From positions 1 through 64,000 of the forward strand of contig CAWCNV010000010.1 of NCBI GenBank assembly GCA_963797015.1: a DNA stretch of 64,000 nucleotides. The letters run 5' to 3'. The position numbers were made by a program, and so were the translations under genes. The notes under the pieces are model-generated. The model was given only the letters and a program-made list of their open reading frames with translations, was not told the origin of the DNA and did no database searches. This document shows positions 53,491-61,726 of the stretch, in pieces. How positions within the stretch are numbered: the stretch's first letter is position 1; each line of letters opens with the position of its first letter. The stretch is from JBBPZA01 sp963797015 (GTDB taxonomy: Bacteria > Actinomycetota > Thermoleophilia > Solirubrobacterales > Solirubrobacteraceae).

Positions 53491-54269
53491 CAGGCCGCTG
53501 AGCCCTCTGCTCGCAGGATCTCCGCGAGCGCGGCACGCCCGACCTCGAGCTGCGCCTCCGAGGGCTCGCGCGTTCCCAGCGCGCGCTGGAGCTCGAACCC
53601 GGGCCGGCGCAGCGCGCGCGCGGTGCGGCTCGACGCGTTGCGCTCGGACCACGCGAAGACCTCGACGGCGACGCCCATCGACGCGAGCGCCACCGCGCCG
53701 CCCGCGAGCGGGCCGGGCCGCTCGACAGCCCGCTTGAGCAGCGCCGCGCCGGCAACGTTGGAGACCATCATCGGCGCGACGAGGTGCGACCCGCAGCGCT
53801 CGTGCTCCTTGCTCACGGTCTGCGCGGGGCCTCCACTTTCGTAGGCCCCGATCACCTTGTGCTCGGCGCCGTGGTACTGAGCGAGCTCGCCGCCGCGCAG
53901 CGCCACCATCGCCGGCAGCAGCGAGAGCGCCGCCGACGCCGCTTCCGCCCCCGCTCCTCCGCGGCGCTTCAGCGAGGAGCCGGCGAGCACGGTGCCGGCC
54001 GCGGCGGCGAGCACGGCGCCGCTCTCGAACGGCAGCCGCGCCTCGGGCAGCGCGCGCCGGGCCAGGGGGATGACGGCCATCGCCTCGGCCAGCCGGACGA
54101 CGCCGCGCGCGCCCGGCACGCGGTCCAGTCTCCGCAGGCGCGGCTTGGGCCCCGAGGCAGTGCGCAGCTCACCATCGCGGCCGCGCACCGCGGCCGCCCA
54201 GTGCGTGGGCCCGTGCACGAGCAGCCCGTTGGCGAGCGCCATCCCGCCGAGCCGCAGCTTGTCAGTCAT
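53490..54269 (-). CDS. DUF1385 membrane protein
   Basis: A 259-residue protein from ATG 54267-54269, overlapping the M20 peptidase stop (ATGA) and the pncB start (TGATG), so three genes are coupled. The DUF1385 signature is LRLGGMALANGLLVHGPTHW at the N-terminus and ELAQYHGAEHKVIGAYESGG near residue 135, then HERCGSHLVAPMMVSN. About three to four hydrophobic segments. The two His-containing motifs look like a metal site. Function of the family is unknown, though its neighbours vary between genomes. Confidence 0.88.
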   Translation of the reverse strand: MTDKLRLGGMALANGLLVHGPTHWAAAVRGRDGELRTASGPKPRLRRLDRVPGARGVVRLAEAMAVIPLARRALPEARLPFESGAVLAAAAGTVLAGSSLKRRGGAGAEAASAALSLLPAMVALRGGELAQYHGAEHKVIGAYESGGPAQTVSKEHERCGSHLVAPMMVSNVAGAALLKRAVERPGPLAGGAVALASMGVAVEVFAWSERNASSRTARALRRPGFELQRALGTREPSEAQLEVGRAALAEILRAEGSAA

Positions 54270-55570
54270 TCGAGCATCCTCCGCGCCAGCCAGCCGTAGA
54301 ACTCGGTCGCCCACGCCAGGTCCCGCGCGTCGACGCGCTCGTCCGCGCTGTGGATCAGCGGCGCCGCCTCGTACAGCGTCATGTGCCGTTGCGGGAAGAA
54401 GCCGTACGCGACGCACTCCGGGAATGCCGCGCGCCACGTGCGCGAGTCGCTGAACCCGGGCAGCACCGTGGGCACGACCGTCGCCTCCGGCTCCTGCTCG
54501 CCGATCCAGTCGCGCACGGCGTCCATCAGCGGTGTGTCCATCGGCGAGCGGTTGCCGGTGACGCACTCGTCGAACTCGAGTCGGTAGCCCTCGGTGCCGA
54601 GCACCTCGCGCGCGCGAGCGCGCGCATGGTCCTCGCCCAGGCCCGGGGGCACGCGGCAGTCGACCTGCACCTGCGCGCGCGCGGGGATGACGTTGATCTT
54701 CTCCGAGGCGCGCACCTTGGTCGGCGCGAGCGTGACCCCGAGCATCGGCTCGACCACCACGGCCAGCGCGGGATCGCTTTCCCGCAGCTCGCGGAGCGCG
54801 GCTGCCGGGTCGCCGTCCGCCGGGTGACCGACGGCATCGAGCAGCGCGCGCGGCTCGTCGGTCAGGTCGAAGGGCGGCTGCTCGCGCATGCGCTCGATGA
54901 GCGGCGCCAGCTTGAGCAGGGCGTTGTCGCCCAGGCGCGGCATCGAGGCGTGCCCCGCCGCGCCCTCCGCGGTGACCGTGAAGCGGAACACGCCCTTCTC
55001 GGCACAGCAGACGCCGAACAGGCGCCCGCCCTCGAAGGGCAGGACCACGCCCGCGCCCTCGTTGACCAGGTAGTCGCAGCGCACCTTGTCCGGGTGCTCG
55101 CGGCACAGGAACTGGGCGCCGAGGCTTCCACCCGCCTCCTCGTCGGCGACGCACATGACCAGCAGCTCGCCGCGTCGCGGCCTCCAGCCCGCGCGCGCGA
55201 GCCGCGCCGCCGCCACCACCTCGGCCGCGACCTGGCCCTTCATGTCCAGCGCGCCGCGCCCCCAGACCGCGCCGTCGGCGAGCTCTCCCGACCACGGATC
55301 GTGGCTCCAGTCCTCGGGGCTGGCGAGCACCGTGTCGACGTGGCCGAGATAGCCGAGCGTCAGCCCGTCGCCTTCTCCGCGCAGGCGCGCCACGAGGTTC
55401 GGCCGCTCCGGCTCGGCGGCCGGCTGCTCGCACTCGAAGCCGGCCTGCTCGAGGTAGGAGCGCAGGAAGTCGCTCGCCTCGCGCTCGGCTCCGGGCGGGT
55501 TGACGGTGTTGAAGCGGATCAGCCGCTGGAGGACTTCGACGGCCTCGTCGTGGGTGCTGCGCCGGCTCAC
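54266..55570 (-). CDS. M20-family metallopeptidase (ArgE/DapE type)
   Basis: A 434-residue protein from ATG 55568-55570. Zinc ligands occur in order: LTLGYLGHVDTVLA (His), GALDMKGQVAAEV (Asp), VCVADEEAGGSLGAQFL (catalytic Glu pair) and, near the end, HSADERVDARDLAWA. The dimerisation part lies in the middle. Possible activities include N-acyl-amino-acid deacylase and dipeptidase. Cytoplasmic. Its ATG is 34 bases from the start of the divergent FHA-PrsW gene. Confidence 0.88.
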   Translation of the reverse strand: MSRRSTHDEAVEVLQRLIRFNTVNPPGAEREASDFLRSYLEQAGFECEQPAAEPERPNLVARLRGEGDGLTLGYLGHVDTVLASPEDWSHDPWSGELADGAVWGRGALDMKGQVAAEVVAAARLARAGWRPRRGELLVMCVADEEAGGSLGAQFLCREHPDKVRCDYLVNEGAGVVLPFEGGRLFGVCCAEKGVFRFTVTAEGAAGHASMPRLGDNALLKLAPLIERMREQPPFDLTDEPRALLDAVGHPADGDPAAALRELRESDPALAVVVEPMLGVTLAPTKVRASEKINVIPARAQVQVDCRVPPGLGEDHARARAREVLGTEGYRLEFDECVTGNRSPMDTPLMDAVRDWIGEQEPEATVVPTVLPGFSDSRTWRAAFPECVAYGFFPQRHMTLYEAAPLIHSADERVDARDLAWATEFYGWLARRMLE

Positions 55571-55604
55571 GAACCCATGCTACGCGGCCAATACACTCGC
55601 GGCC

Positions 55605-57473
55605 ATGCGCATGACGGTGGCCTCGGGCGCCGACGCGGGGCAGGTCGCGCTGCTGGACCGCGGGGGGCGTCTGCGCATCGGCCGCGGGCGCGACAACGAC
55701 GTCGTGCTCCACGACCCCAAGGCCTCGCGCGCGCACGCCGAGCTGCGAGGCGAGCCCGACGGCCGGCTCGTGCTCACCGACCTGGGCTCGAGCAACGGGA
55801 CGTGGGTCAACGGCCAACGCTACGACGGGCCGGTCGCGCTGCGCGGCGACGAGCGCGTGTGGATCGGCGACACCGTGCTGGAGCTCTCGCCCGATCGGGG
55901 ACCGGCTGAGCAGACGCGGGTGGCCGCGGCGTCATCCCAGAGCTCGCTGCGGCGGCGTGCCTCCCAGATCTCCGACATCGCGCTCATGCGCCCGCCGCCG
56001 CAGCCCGCGCAGGCGCCATCGCTGGCCGGCACCGACCGCCAGATCAGCCGCGCGCTGATGATCGGCGCGGTACTGCTGTTCGGCACGCTCGGCGGCATCA
56101 CGCTGCTGATCATCGGCGTCGAGACCGGGCCCGTGGCGTTCTCGGTCGCGGTCGGGCTCGCGTTCCTGCCGGTCCCCTTCTACCTCGCGCTCGTGCTGTG
56201 GATCGACCGCAACGAGCGCGAGCCGACGTGGATGATCGTGATGACGTTCTTCTGGGGCGCGTGCGTCGCGGTGTTCATCGCGCTGATCCTCAACTCGGTC
56301 GGCGAGCTGGTGGTGAGCAACGCGTTCGGGAGGGCGACCGGCGAGCTCTACGGGTTCTCGATCTCGGCGCCGGTGGTGGAGGAGAGCGCGAAGGGGCTGG
56401 TGCTGTTCATCATCTTCCGCCGCGCGCGCTCCGAGTTCAACGGCGTGCTCGACGGGATCGTCTACGCGGCGATCGTGGGGCTCGGCTTCGCGGCCACGGA
56501 GAACGTCCTGTACTACGGCCGCGGGATCATGCAGGACCTCCAGGACCACCACCTGTTCAGCGCCGACGACATCGGCGTGTCGCTGGGGACGTTCATCGTG
56601 CGCGGCGTCTTCTCGCCCTTCGCCCACCCGCTGTTCACGTCGATGACCGGCATCGGCCTGGGCATCGCGAGCCGCTCGACCAAGCCCTCGACGCGCTTCT
56701 GGGCGCCGGTGCTCGGCCTGCTGGGAGCGATGTTCCTGCACAGCCTGTGGAACACCTCGGCGATCTCCGGCGCCGCCTTCATCGCGGTCTACCTGTTCGT
56801 GCTGATGCCCCTGTTCGTCGGCCTGCTGTTCGTGATCCGCGGCACGCTCCAGCGCGAGCGCCGGACGATCGGGCAGTACCTGTCCTACTCGGTCCAGCAG
56901 GGCGACCTCACGCCGGCCGAGCTGCACGTGCTCACCGACGGCCGGCTGCGCAAGCTCGCGCTGCGCGAGGCCAAGGCGATCGGCGGTAGGCCGGCGCGCG
57001 ACCGGCGCCGCGCCTACCACCAGGCGGCCGCGGAGCTCGCGTTCCTGCGCGAGCGCATCGCGCGCGGGCTGTTGCCGTGGGACGCGCGCTCCGCAGAGCA
57101 GCACATGCGCTACGAGGCCGAGTTCCGCGACGCCCGCGCGCGAGCGGGCCCGCTCGCGTTCCTGCCACGGGTCGTGTTCGAGGGCGGCAGGGGCATGGCC
57201 GGGGGCTACCCGGCCGCAGCCGGGCCCATGCCCGGATACCCGGCCGCAGGCGGCCCCGCCCCGGGCTACTCCGCCCCGCCCGCCCACTGGCCCCAGCCCG
57301 CCGGCTACGCGGCCGGCGTCGCTCCGGCCCCCGCCGGAGTGGCTCCTTCGCCCGCCTACGCGCCCTCTGCCGCCGGCGCGCCGGCCCCTGCTCCGCCGCC
57401 GATGCCACCCCCCACGGCGGCCCAACCTCCGCCGCTCCCGGCCCCTCGCCCGCGAGACTGGTGGAAGCAGTAG
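55605..57473 (+). CDS. FHA-domain PrsW-type intramembrane protease
   Basis: A 622-residue protein from ATG 55605. Residues 1-95 form an FHA domain: RIGRGRDNDVVLHDPKASRA and LTDLGSSNGTWVNGQRYDG, the phosphothreonine-binding set. After a linker come about eight membrane helices (about 145-415) with the PrsW glutamic-protease motifs: VVEESAKGLVLF (about 257), GFAATENVLYYG (about 294), AHPLFTSMTGIG (about 338) and FLHSLWN (about 376). PrsW cleaves membrane-bound anti-sigma factors in Bacillus. A basic cytoplasmic part (420-510) and a long Pro/Ala/Gly/Tyr tail follow. An FHA sensor on such a protease suggests control by a Ser/Thr kinase. The substrate is unknown; the domain reading is firm. Confidence 0.88.
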   Translation: MRMTVASGADAGQVALLDRGGRLRIGRGRDNDVVLHDPKASRAHAELRGEPDGRLVLTDLGSSNGTWVNGQRYDGPVALRGDERVWIGDTVLELSPDRGPAEQTRVAAASSQSSLRRRASQISDIALMRPPPQPAQAPSLAGTDRQISRALMIGAVLLFGTLGGITLLIIGVETGPVAFSVAVGLAFLPVPFYLALVLWIDRNEREPTWMIVMTFFWGACVAVFIALILNSVGELVVSNAFGRATGELYGFSISAPVVEESAKGLVLFIIFRRARSEFNGVLDGIVYAAIVGLGFAATENVLYYGRGIMQDLQDHHLFSADDIGVSLGTFIVRGVFSPFAHPLFTSMTGIGLGIASRSTKPSTRFWAPVLGLLGAMFLHSLWNTSAISGAAFIAVYLFVLMPLFVGLLFVIRGTLQRERRTIGQYLSYSVQQGDLTPAELHVLTDGRLRKLALREAKAIGGRPARDRRRAYHQAAAELAFLRERIARGLLPWDARSAEQHMRYEAEFRDARARAGPLAFLPRVVFEGGRGMAGGYPAAAGPMPGYPAAGGPAPGYSAPPAHWPQPAGYAAGVAPAPAGVAPSPAYAPSAAGAPAPAPPPMPPPTAAQPPPLPAPRPRDWWKQ

Positions 57474-57488
57474 CGCGCGGCCGCTTTG

Positions 57489-57503
57489 GGCGCAAATTGC
57501 GCC
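57489..57503. repeat. Short perfect palindrome in the intergenic region
   Basis: GGCGCAA (57489-57495), a single A, and TTGCGCC (57497-57503) form an exact palindrome 16 bases after the FHA-PrsW stop and 57 before the next start. It may be an operator for the lipoprotein gene or the base of a terminator. Confidence 0.35.
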
Positions 57504-57559
57504 TGTTCGTCGCCGCAAAGTTTGTGCGCTATGGATGTTTCCGGTAACGATCGGAAGCG

Positions 57560-58747
57560 GTGGGCCGGCGCGTTGGCATCGTCGTGCTCCTCGCCGCGAT
57601 CGCCGCGGCGATGTCGGGCTGCGCCGTCGGTTTCCCCGGCTCGCCGACCTACCTGACCGATCGCAGCGTGACCCTGAATGCGCAGGTCGGTTCGAGCCTC
57701 GGTAACGGCGGCTCCTACAGGTTCGAGTACGGGACCACGACGGCGTACGGCTCGACCACGCCGACACGCTCGTTCAGTGGCACCCTGGCGGACGTCCCCT
57801 CGGAGCCGATCGGCAACCTCGCGGCGAACACGACCTATCACTACCACGTGTGCGTGACCGACGCCCAGCACACCAACTGCGGTGGCAACGACGGCGACCG
57901 TACCTTCACCACGGCCCCGGCCGCCGGCGGGAGGTCGGGGATCGTCTTCGAGTCCAACCGCGACGGCAACTTCGAGATCTACGCGATGAACGCCGACGGG
58001 TCGAACGAGACGCGCCTGACCAACAACGCGGCGCTGGATCAGCTCCCGGCCTTCTCCCCCGACGGCAAGAGGATCGCGTTCTCGTCCAACCGCGACGGCG
58101 ACCAGGACATCTACGTCATGGACAGCGATGGCTCCAACGTGCAGCAGCTCACCAACAGCCCCGGCAGCGACCTGGGCGCCAAGTGGGAGCCGGGCGGCCC
58201 GTTCACGCAGCGAATCGCGTTCTGGTCCAACCGCGACGGCAACGACGAGATCTACACGATGAACACCGACGGTAGCGCCCAGACGCGCCAGACCTTCAAC
58301 GACGCGACCGACAGCTTCCCGGCATGGCCGCCGACGGGCGACAAGATCAACTTCTCGTCCGACCGCAACTTGAACTTCGACATCTTCGAGATGAGCTTCA
58401 GCGGCGAGTTCCCGTTTGCGATCGGGTCCAACCCGGCGGCCGACAGCGAACCGAGCATCTCGCCGTTCGGCACCGCCATAGCGTTCCACTCCAACCGCGA
58501 CAGCGACAACGAGATCTTCGTCATGGGCCGGCGAGGGCAGAACCAGACCCCCCTCACGATGAACACGGACACCGACACCAGCCCCTCCTGGTCGCCGGAC
58601 GGCGGCAAGATCGCGTTCACCGCCAGCCGCGGGACGCCCTCGAGGATCTGGTCCATGGACGCGAACGGCAACAACCAGGTCATGCTCACGCCCGCCGCCG
58701 GCTCCCACTTCGACACCAACCCCTCCTGGTCGCCGCGCTTCCCGTGA
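57560..58747 (+). CDS. Lipoprotein with FN3-like domain and TolB-type beta-propeller
   Basis: A 395-residue protein from GTG 57560. The signal segment ends in the lipobox AAAMSGCAVG (Cys21). Residues 30-115 read like a bacterial FN3 domain (RFEYGTTTAYGSTTPTRSFS, NLAANTTYHYHVCVTD). From about 125 to the end come six to seven PD40 units, each with SNRDGN.EIY.M and SPDGK.IAF, as in the TolB beta-propeller. Such lipoproteins bind partners or cell-wall material on the outside. The repeats are very regular, so copy number could vary. No enzyme motif. Confidence 0.8.
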   Translation: MGRRVGIVVLLAAIAAAMSGCAVGFPGSPTYLTDRSVTLNAQVGSSLGNGGSYRFEYGTTTAYGSTTPTRSFSGTLADVPSEPIGNLAANTTYHYHVCVTDAQHTNCGGNDGDRTFTTAPAAGGRSGIVFESNRDGNFEIYAMNADGSNETRLTNNAALDQLPAFSPDGKRIAFSSNRDGDQDIYVMDSDGSNVQQLTNSPGSDLGAKWEPGGPFTQRIAFWSNRDGNDEIYTMNTDGSAQTRQTFNDATDSFPAWPPTGDKINFSSDRNLNFDIFEMSFSGEFPFAIGSNPAADSEPSISPFGTAIAFHSNRDSDNEIFVMGRRGQNQTPLTMNTDTDTSPSWSPDGGKIAFTASRGTPSRIWSMDANGNNQVMLTPAAGSHFDTNPSWSPRFP

Positions 58748-58781
58748 GCGCCTGACGCGCTCCGTCCATACTCCATCGTCG

Positions 58782-60098
58782 ATGGAGCGGCTGTTCGAGA
58801 CCTCCGAGCCTCCGCGCGGGCGCACGGCCGTCCCCCCGGCCGAGGGACCGCTGGCCGTGCGCATGCGTCCGACCACGCTGGACGAGCTCCTGGGCCAGGA
58901 GCACCTGCTGGCGCCGGGCTCGGCGCTGCGGCGAGCGATCGAGGAGGGGCGCCCGCACTCGATGGTCCTGTACGGGCCGCCGGGGAGCGGCAAGACCACG
59001 CTCGCGCGCCTGATCGCCGCGCACGCGCGGGCGGCCTACGAGGAGCTCAGCGCCGTCGAGGCGGGCCGCGCCGAGGTGCGCGCCGTGCTCGAGCGGGCCT
59101 CGCACCGGCGGCAGTCCTCGGGCGAGCCGACGATCTTCTTCCTCGACGAGATCCACCGCTTCAACAAGGCTCAGCAGGACGCGCTGCTGCCCGCGGTCGA
59201 GGAGGGGCTGGTGACGCTCATCGGCGCCACCACCGAGAACCCGTACTTCGAGGTCAACTCGGCCCTGCTCTCGCGAGCCCAGATCTACGAGCTGCGGCCG
59301 CTGACGATCGAGCACCTGCTCGCGCTGTTGCGTCGCGCGCTCGAGCGCGGCGAGTGCCGCGCGGCCGAGGTGCCCGACGACGTGCTGGAGTTCATCGCCG
59401 GCCGCGCAGGTGGCGACGCCCGGGCGGCGCTGGCGACCCTCGAGCTCGCGTGCGAGACCGCGGCGCCGGCCGCGGTGACGCTCGCGCACGCCGAGGACGC
59501 GATGCAGCGCAAGGCGCTGCGCTACGACAAGGCCGGCGACCAGCACTACGACACGATCTCTGCCTGGATCAAGGCGACCCGCGGCTCGGACCCCGAAGCC
59601 TCGCTCTACTACCTCGCGGTGATGCTCGAAGGCGGCGAGGACCCGCGCTTCATCGCGCGCAGGATGATCGTCCTCGCCTCGGAGGACGTGGGCAACGCCG
59701 ACCCGGGCGCGCTGCAGGTCGCCGTCGCGGCGGCGCACGCGGTCGAGCACGTCGGGCTGCCCGAGTGCAGCTTCGCGCTGGCCCAAGCGGCGATCTATCT
59801 GTCGCTCGCGCCGAAATCGAATGCGGCCGGCCGCGCGCTGGGCACGGCGCGGGCGGAGCTGCGCGAGCACGGAGCGAAGCCGCCGCCGGCCTACCTGCGG
59901 TCGGCGGCATACCCGGGCGCGGCGCAGCTCGGCCGCGGGCTGGACTACGACTATCCGCACGGCCGGCCCGACCAGGTGTCCGACCAGGAGCTCATGCCCG
60001 AGGGCCTCGAGGGCACCCGCTTCTACGACCCGGGCGACGCCGAGCCGGCCCTGCGCGAGCGCCTCGAGCAGATCAGGCGCGCCCGCGGCCGCGGATAA
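58782..60098 (+). CDS. rarA: Replication-associated recombination protein A (RarA/MgsA)
   Basis: A 438-residue AAA+ protein from ATG 58782. After a short arm, PLAVRMRPTTLDELLGQEHL, the Walker A is YGPPGSGKTTLARL (64-77), Walker B IFFLDEIHRFNKAQQDALL (about 119) and sensor 1 GATTENPYFEVNSALLSRA. The C-terminal part has KALRYDKAGDQHYDTISAWI and LEGGEDPRFIARRMIVLASE, which are diagnostic of the RarA/WRNIP1 group and its tetramer domain. It acts at stalled replication forks. The frame ends eight bases before the aldehyde-dehydrogenase-like gene. Confidence 0.93.
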   Translation: MERLFETSEPPRGRTAVPPAEGPLAVRMRPTTLDELLGQEHLLAPGSALRRAIEEGRPHSMVLYGPPGSGKTTLARLIAAHARAAYEELSAVEAGRAEVRAVLERASHRRQSSGEPTIFFLDEIHRFNKAQQDALLPAVEEGLVTLIGATTENPYFEVNSALLSRAQIYELRPLTIEHLLALLRRALERGECRAAEVPDDVLEFIAGRAGGDARAALATLELACETAAPAAVTLAHAEDAMQRKALRYDKAGDQHYDTISAWIKATRGSDPEASLYYLAVMLEGGEDPRFIARRMIVLASEDVGNADPGALQVAVAAAHAVEHVGLPECSFALAQAAIYLSLAPKSNAAGRALGTARAELREHGAKPPPAYLRSAAYPGAAQLGRGLDYDYPHGRPDQVSDQELMPEGLEGTRFYDPGDAEPALRERLEQIRRARGRG

Positions 60099-60105
60099 TC
60101 GCGGC

Positions 60106-61686
60106 GTGACGGCGCGCTCGAAACAGCTCCTATCCCGCGCGGCCGCGACCGGCGAGCCGGTCGGTGCCGTGCCGGTCACCTCACCGGAGGCGGTCGCGGA
60201 GGTGGTCGACGACGTGGCCCAGGTCCAGCGCTTCTGGGGGCAGCTCGGGCTCAACGACCGCGGGCGCTACCTGCGGCGGGCGGCCCAGGCCGTGCTCGAC
60301 ATGGGCGACGAGCTCGCGCTCCTGATCGCCCGCGAGCAGGGCCGACCGCGCACCGAGGCCTACCTGACCGAGGTGCTGCCGACCGTCGACGCGCTGCGCA
60401 CGCTGTCCGAGCTCGGGCCGCGCGTGCTCGGCGACGAGCGCATACCGACCGCCCAGGTGCTGCTCAAGACAAAGCGGCTCGCCTACACCTACGACCCGCT
60501 CGGGATCGTGGGCGTGATCGGCTCCTGGAGCTCGCCCTGGAGCTCGCCGCTGCAGGACGTCGCCGGCGCTCTGATGGCAGGCAACGGCGTGGTCCTCAAG
60601 CCGTCCAGCAAGGCTCCGCTGACCGGCGAGCGGATCGCCGAGGCGTTCGCGCGGGCGGGCGTCCCCGAGGGCATCGTGCGCGTCGTCCACGGTCCGTCGG
60701 CGGGCGCCGCGCTGGTCGAGTCGCCCGTGGCCAAGGTGCTGTTCAGCGGCTCGGTCGCCACCGGGCGCGCGGTCGCCCGCCGCTGCGCCGAGCTGTTGAA
60801 GGGATCCGTCCTGCAGCTCTCGGGGAAGGACCCGATGCTCGTGCTCGGCGATGCCGACCTCGCGCACGCGACCGCGGGCGCGCTGTGGGCGGCGTTCGCG
60901 AACGCCGGGCAGGGCGCGGCCAGCGTGAAACGCGCCTACGTGGTGCCTCCGGCCGCCGACCGGTTCGTGGACGGCGTGGTCGCGGGTGCGCGGCGCCTGC
61001 GCGCCGGGGACCCGCTCGACGCCCGCGTGGAGGTCGGCCCGCTGGCCACGCAGGCCTCGTTCAACCGGGTGCGCGAGCTCGTGGACGAGGCGATTCGCGG
61101 TGGGGCGACGCTCGAGTGCGGCGGGCCGCTCGAGGTCCCGGGCCTCTCGGGCTCGTTCTTCGCTCCCGCCGTCCTCACCGGCGTCGCCCACGACGCGGCG
61201 CTGATGCGCGAGGAGGCGCCGGGGCCCGTGCTGGCGATCGCGACCGTCCCCGACGCCGACGAGGCGGTGCGGCTGGCCAACGATTCGCGCTTCGGACTGG
61301 GTGCGTCGGTGTGGACACGCGACCGGGCGAAGGGCGAGCGCATCGCGCACGAGCTCGAGGCCGGGATGGTGTGGCTCAACGACCACGGCTTCAGCCACGG
61401 CGCCGCGCAGGCGCCCTGGGGCGGGATCAAGGACTCCGGGCTGGGACGCAGCCACGCCCGCGTCGGCCTGCTCGAGTGCTCCAACGTCAAGCTGCGCGCG
61501 TGGGACCCCGGCCGCGTCCGCGATCCCTGGTGGCACCCCTACGACGAGACGCTCGTCCGGGCCGCGCGAGCCGCGGCCGAGTACCTCTACGGGCGCGAGG
61601 CCGACCGCCCCCGCGCCCTGCGCCGGGGCGCGCTGCCGCTGCTCTCCATCGCCCGCCGCCTGGCGCGCGACGCGGTGCGGCGCTAG
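60106..61686 (+). CDS. Aldehyde-dehydrogenase homologue with a degenerate active site
   Basis: A 526-residue protein from GTG 60106, close behind rarA. The overall ALDH fold and NAD site are kept: VVLKPSSKAPLTGERIAEAF and LFSGSVATGRAVARRC. The catalytic residues are not. The oxyanion motif PWNFP is PWSSP (Ser146), LELGGK is LQLSGK (Gln237 for the general base Glu), and NxGQxC is NAGQGA (Ala271 for the nucleophile Cys). The 34-residue spacing between the last two equals that in active ALDH, so the alignment is secure. Ends with a basic helix (RGALPLLSIARRLARDAVRR). Ordinary oxidation should be impossible; a binding or regulatory role, or a new reaction, is left open. The gene itself is intact. 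Confidence 0.85.
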   Translation: MTARSKQLLSRAAATGEPVGAVPVTSPEAVAEVVDDVAQVQRFWGQLGLNDRGRYLRRAAQAVLDMGDELALLIAREQGRPRTEAYLTEVLPTVDALRTLSELGPRVLGDERIPTAQVLLKTKRLAYTYDPLGIVGVIGSWSSPWSSPLQDVAGALMAGNGVVLKPSSKAPLTGERIAEAFARAGVPEGIVRVVHGPSAGAALVESPVAKVLFSGSVATGRAVARRCAELLKGSVLQLSGKDPMLVLGDADLAHATAGALWAAFANAGQGAASVKRAYVVPPAADRFVDGVVAGARRLRAGDPLDARVEVGPLATQASFNRVRELVDEAIRGGATLECGGPLEVPGLSGSFFAPAVLTGVAHDAALMREEAPGPVLAIATVPDADEAVRLANDSRFGLGASVWTRDRAKGERIAHELEAGMVWLNDHGFSHGAAQAPWGGIKDSGLGRSHARVGLLECSNVKLRAWDPGRVRDPWWHPYDETLVRAARAAAEYLYGREADRPRALRRGALPLLSIARRLARDAVRR

Positions 61687-61726
61687 CCGGCGCGACGCGG
61701 CGACCGGCCCTACAGTGTTGGGGACC

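Noticed and set aside
53490..55817. A 775-codon minus-strand frame spanning M20 and DUF1385
   Set aside because: Its first two thirds are an out-of-frame shadow of the M20 peptidase. The true genes are joined by an ATGA overlap, each in its own frame with conserved motifs.
57560..58747. CRISPR-like regular repeats in the beta-propeller gene and in the RTX gene
   Set aside because: Periodicities are multiples of three and encode conserved protein repeats; there are no constant direct repeats with unique spacers.
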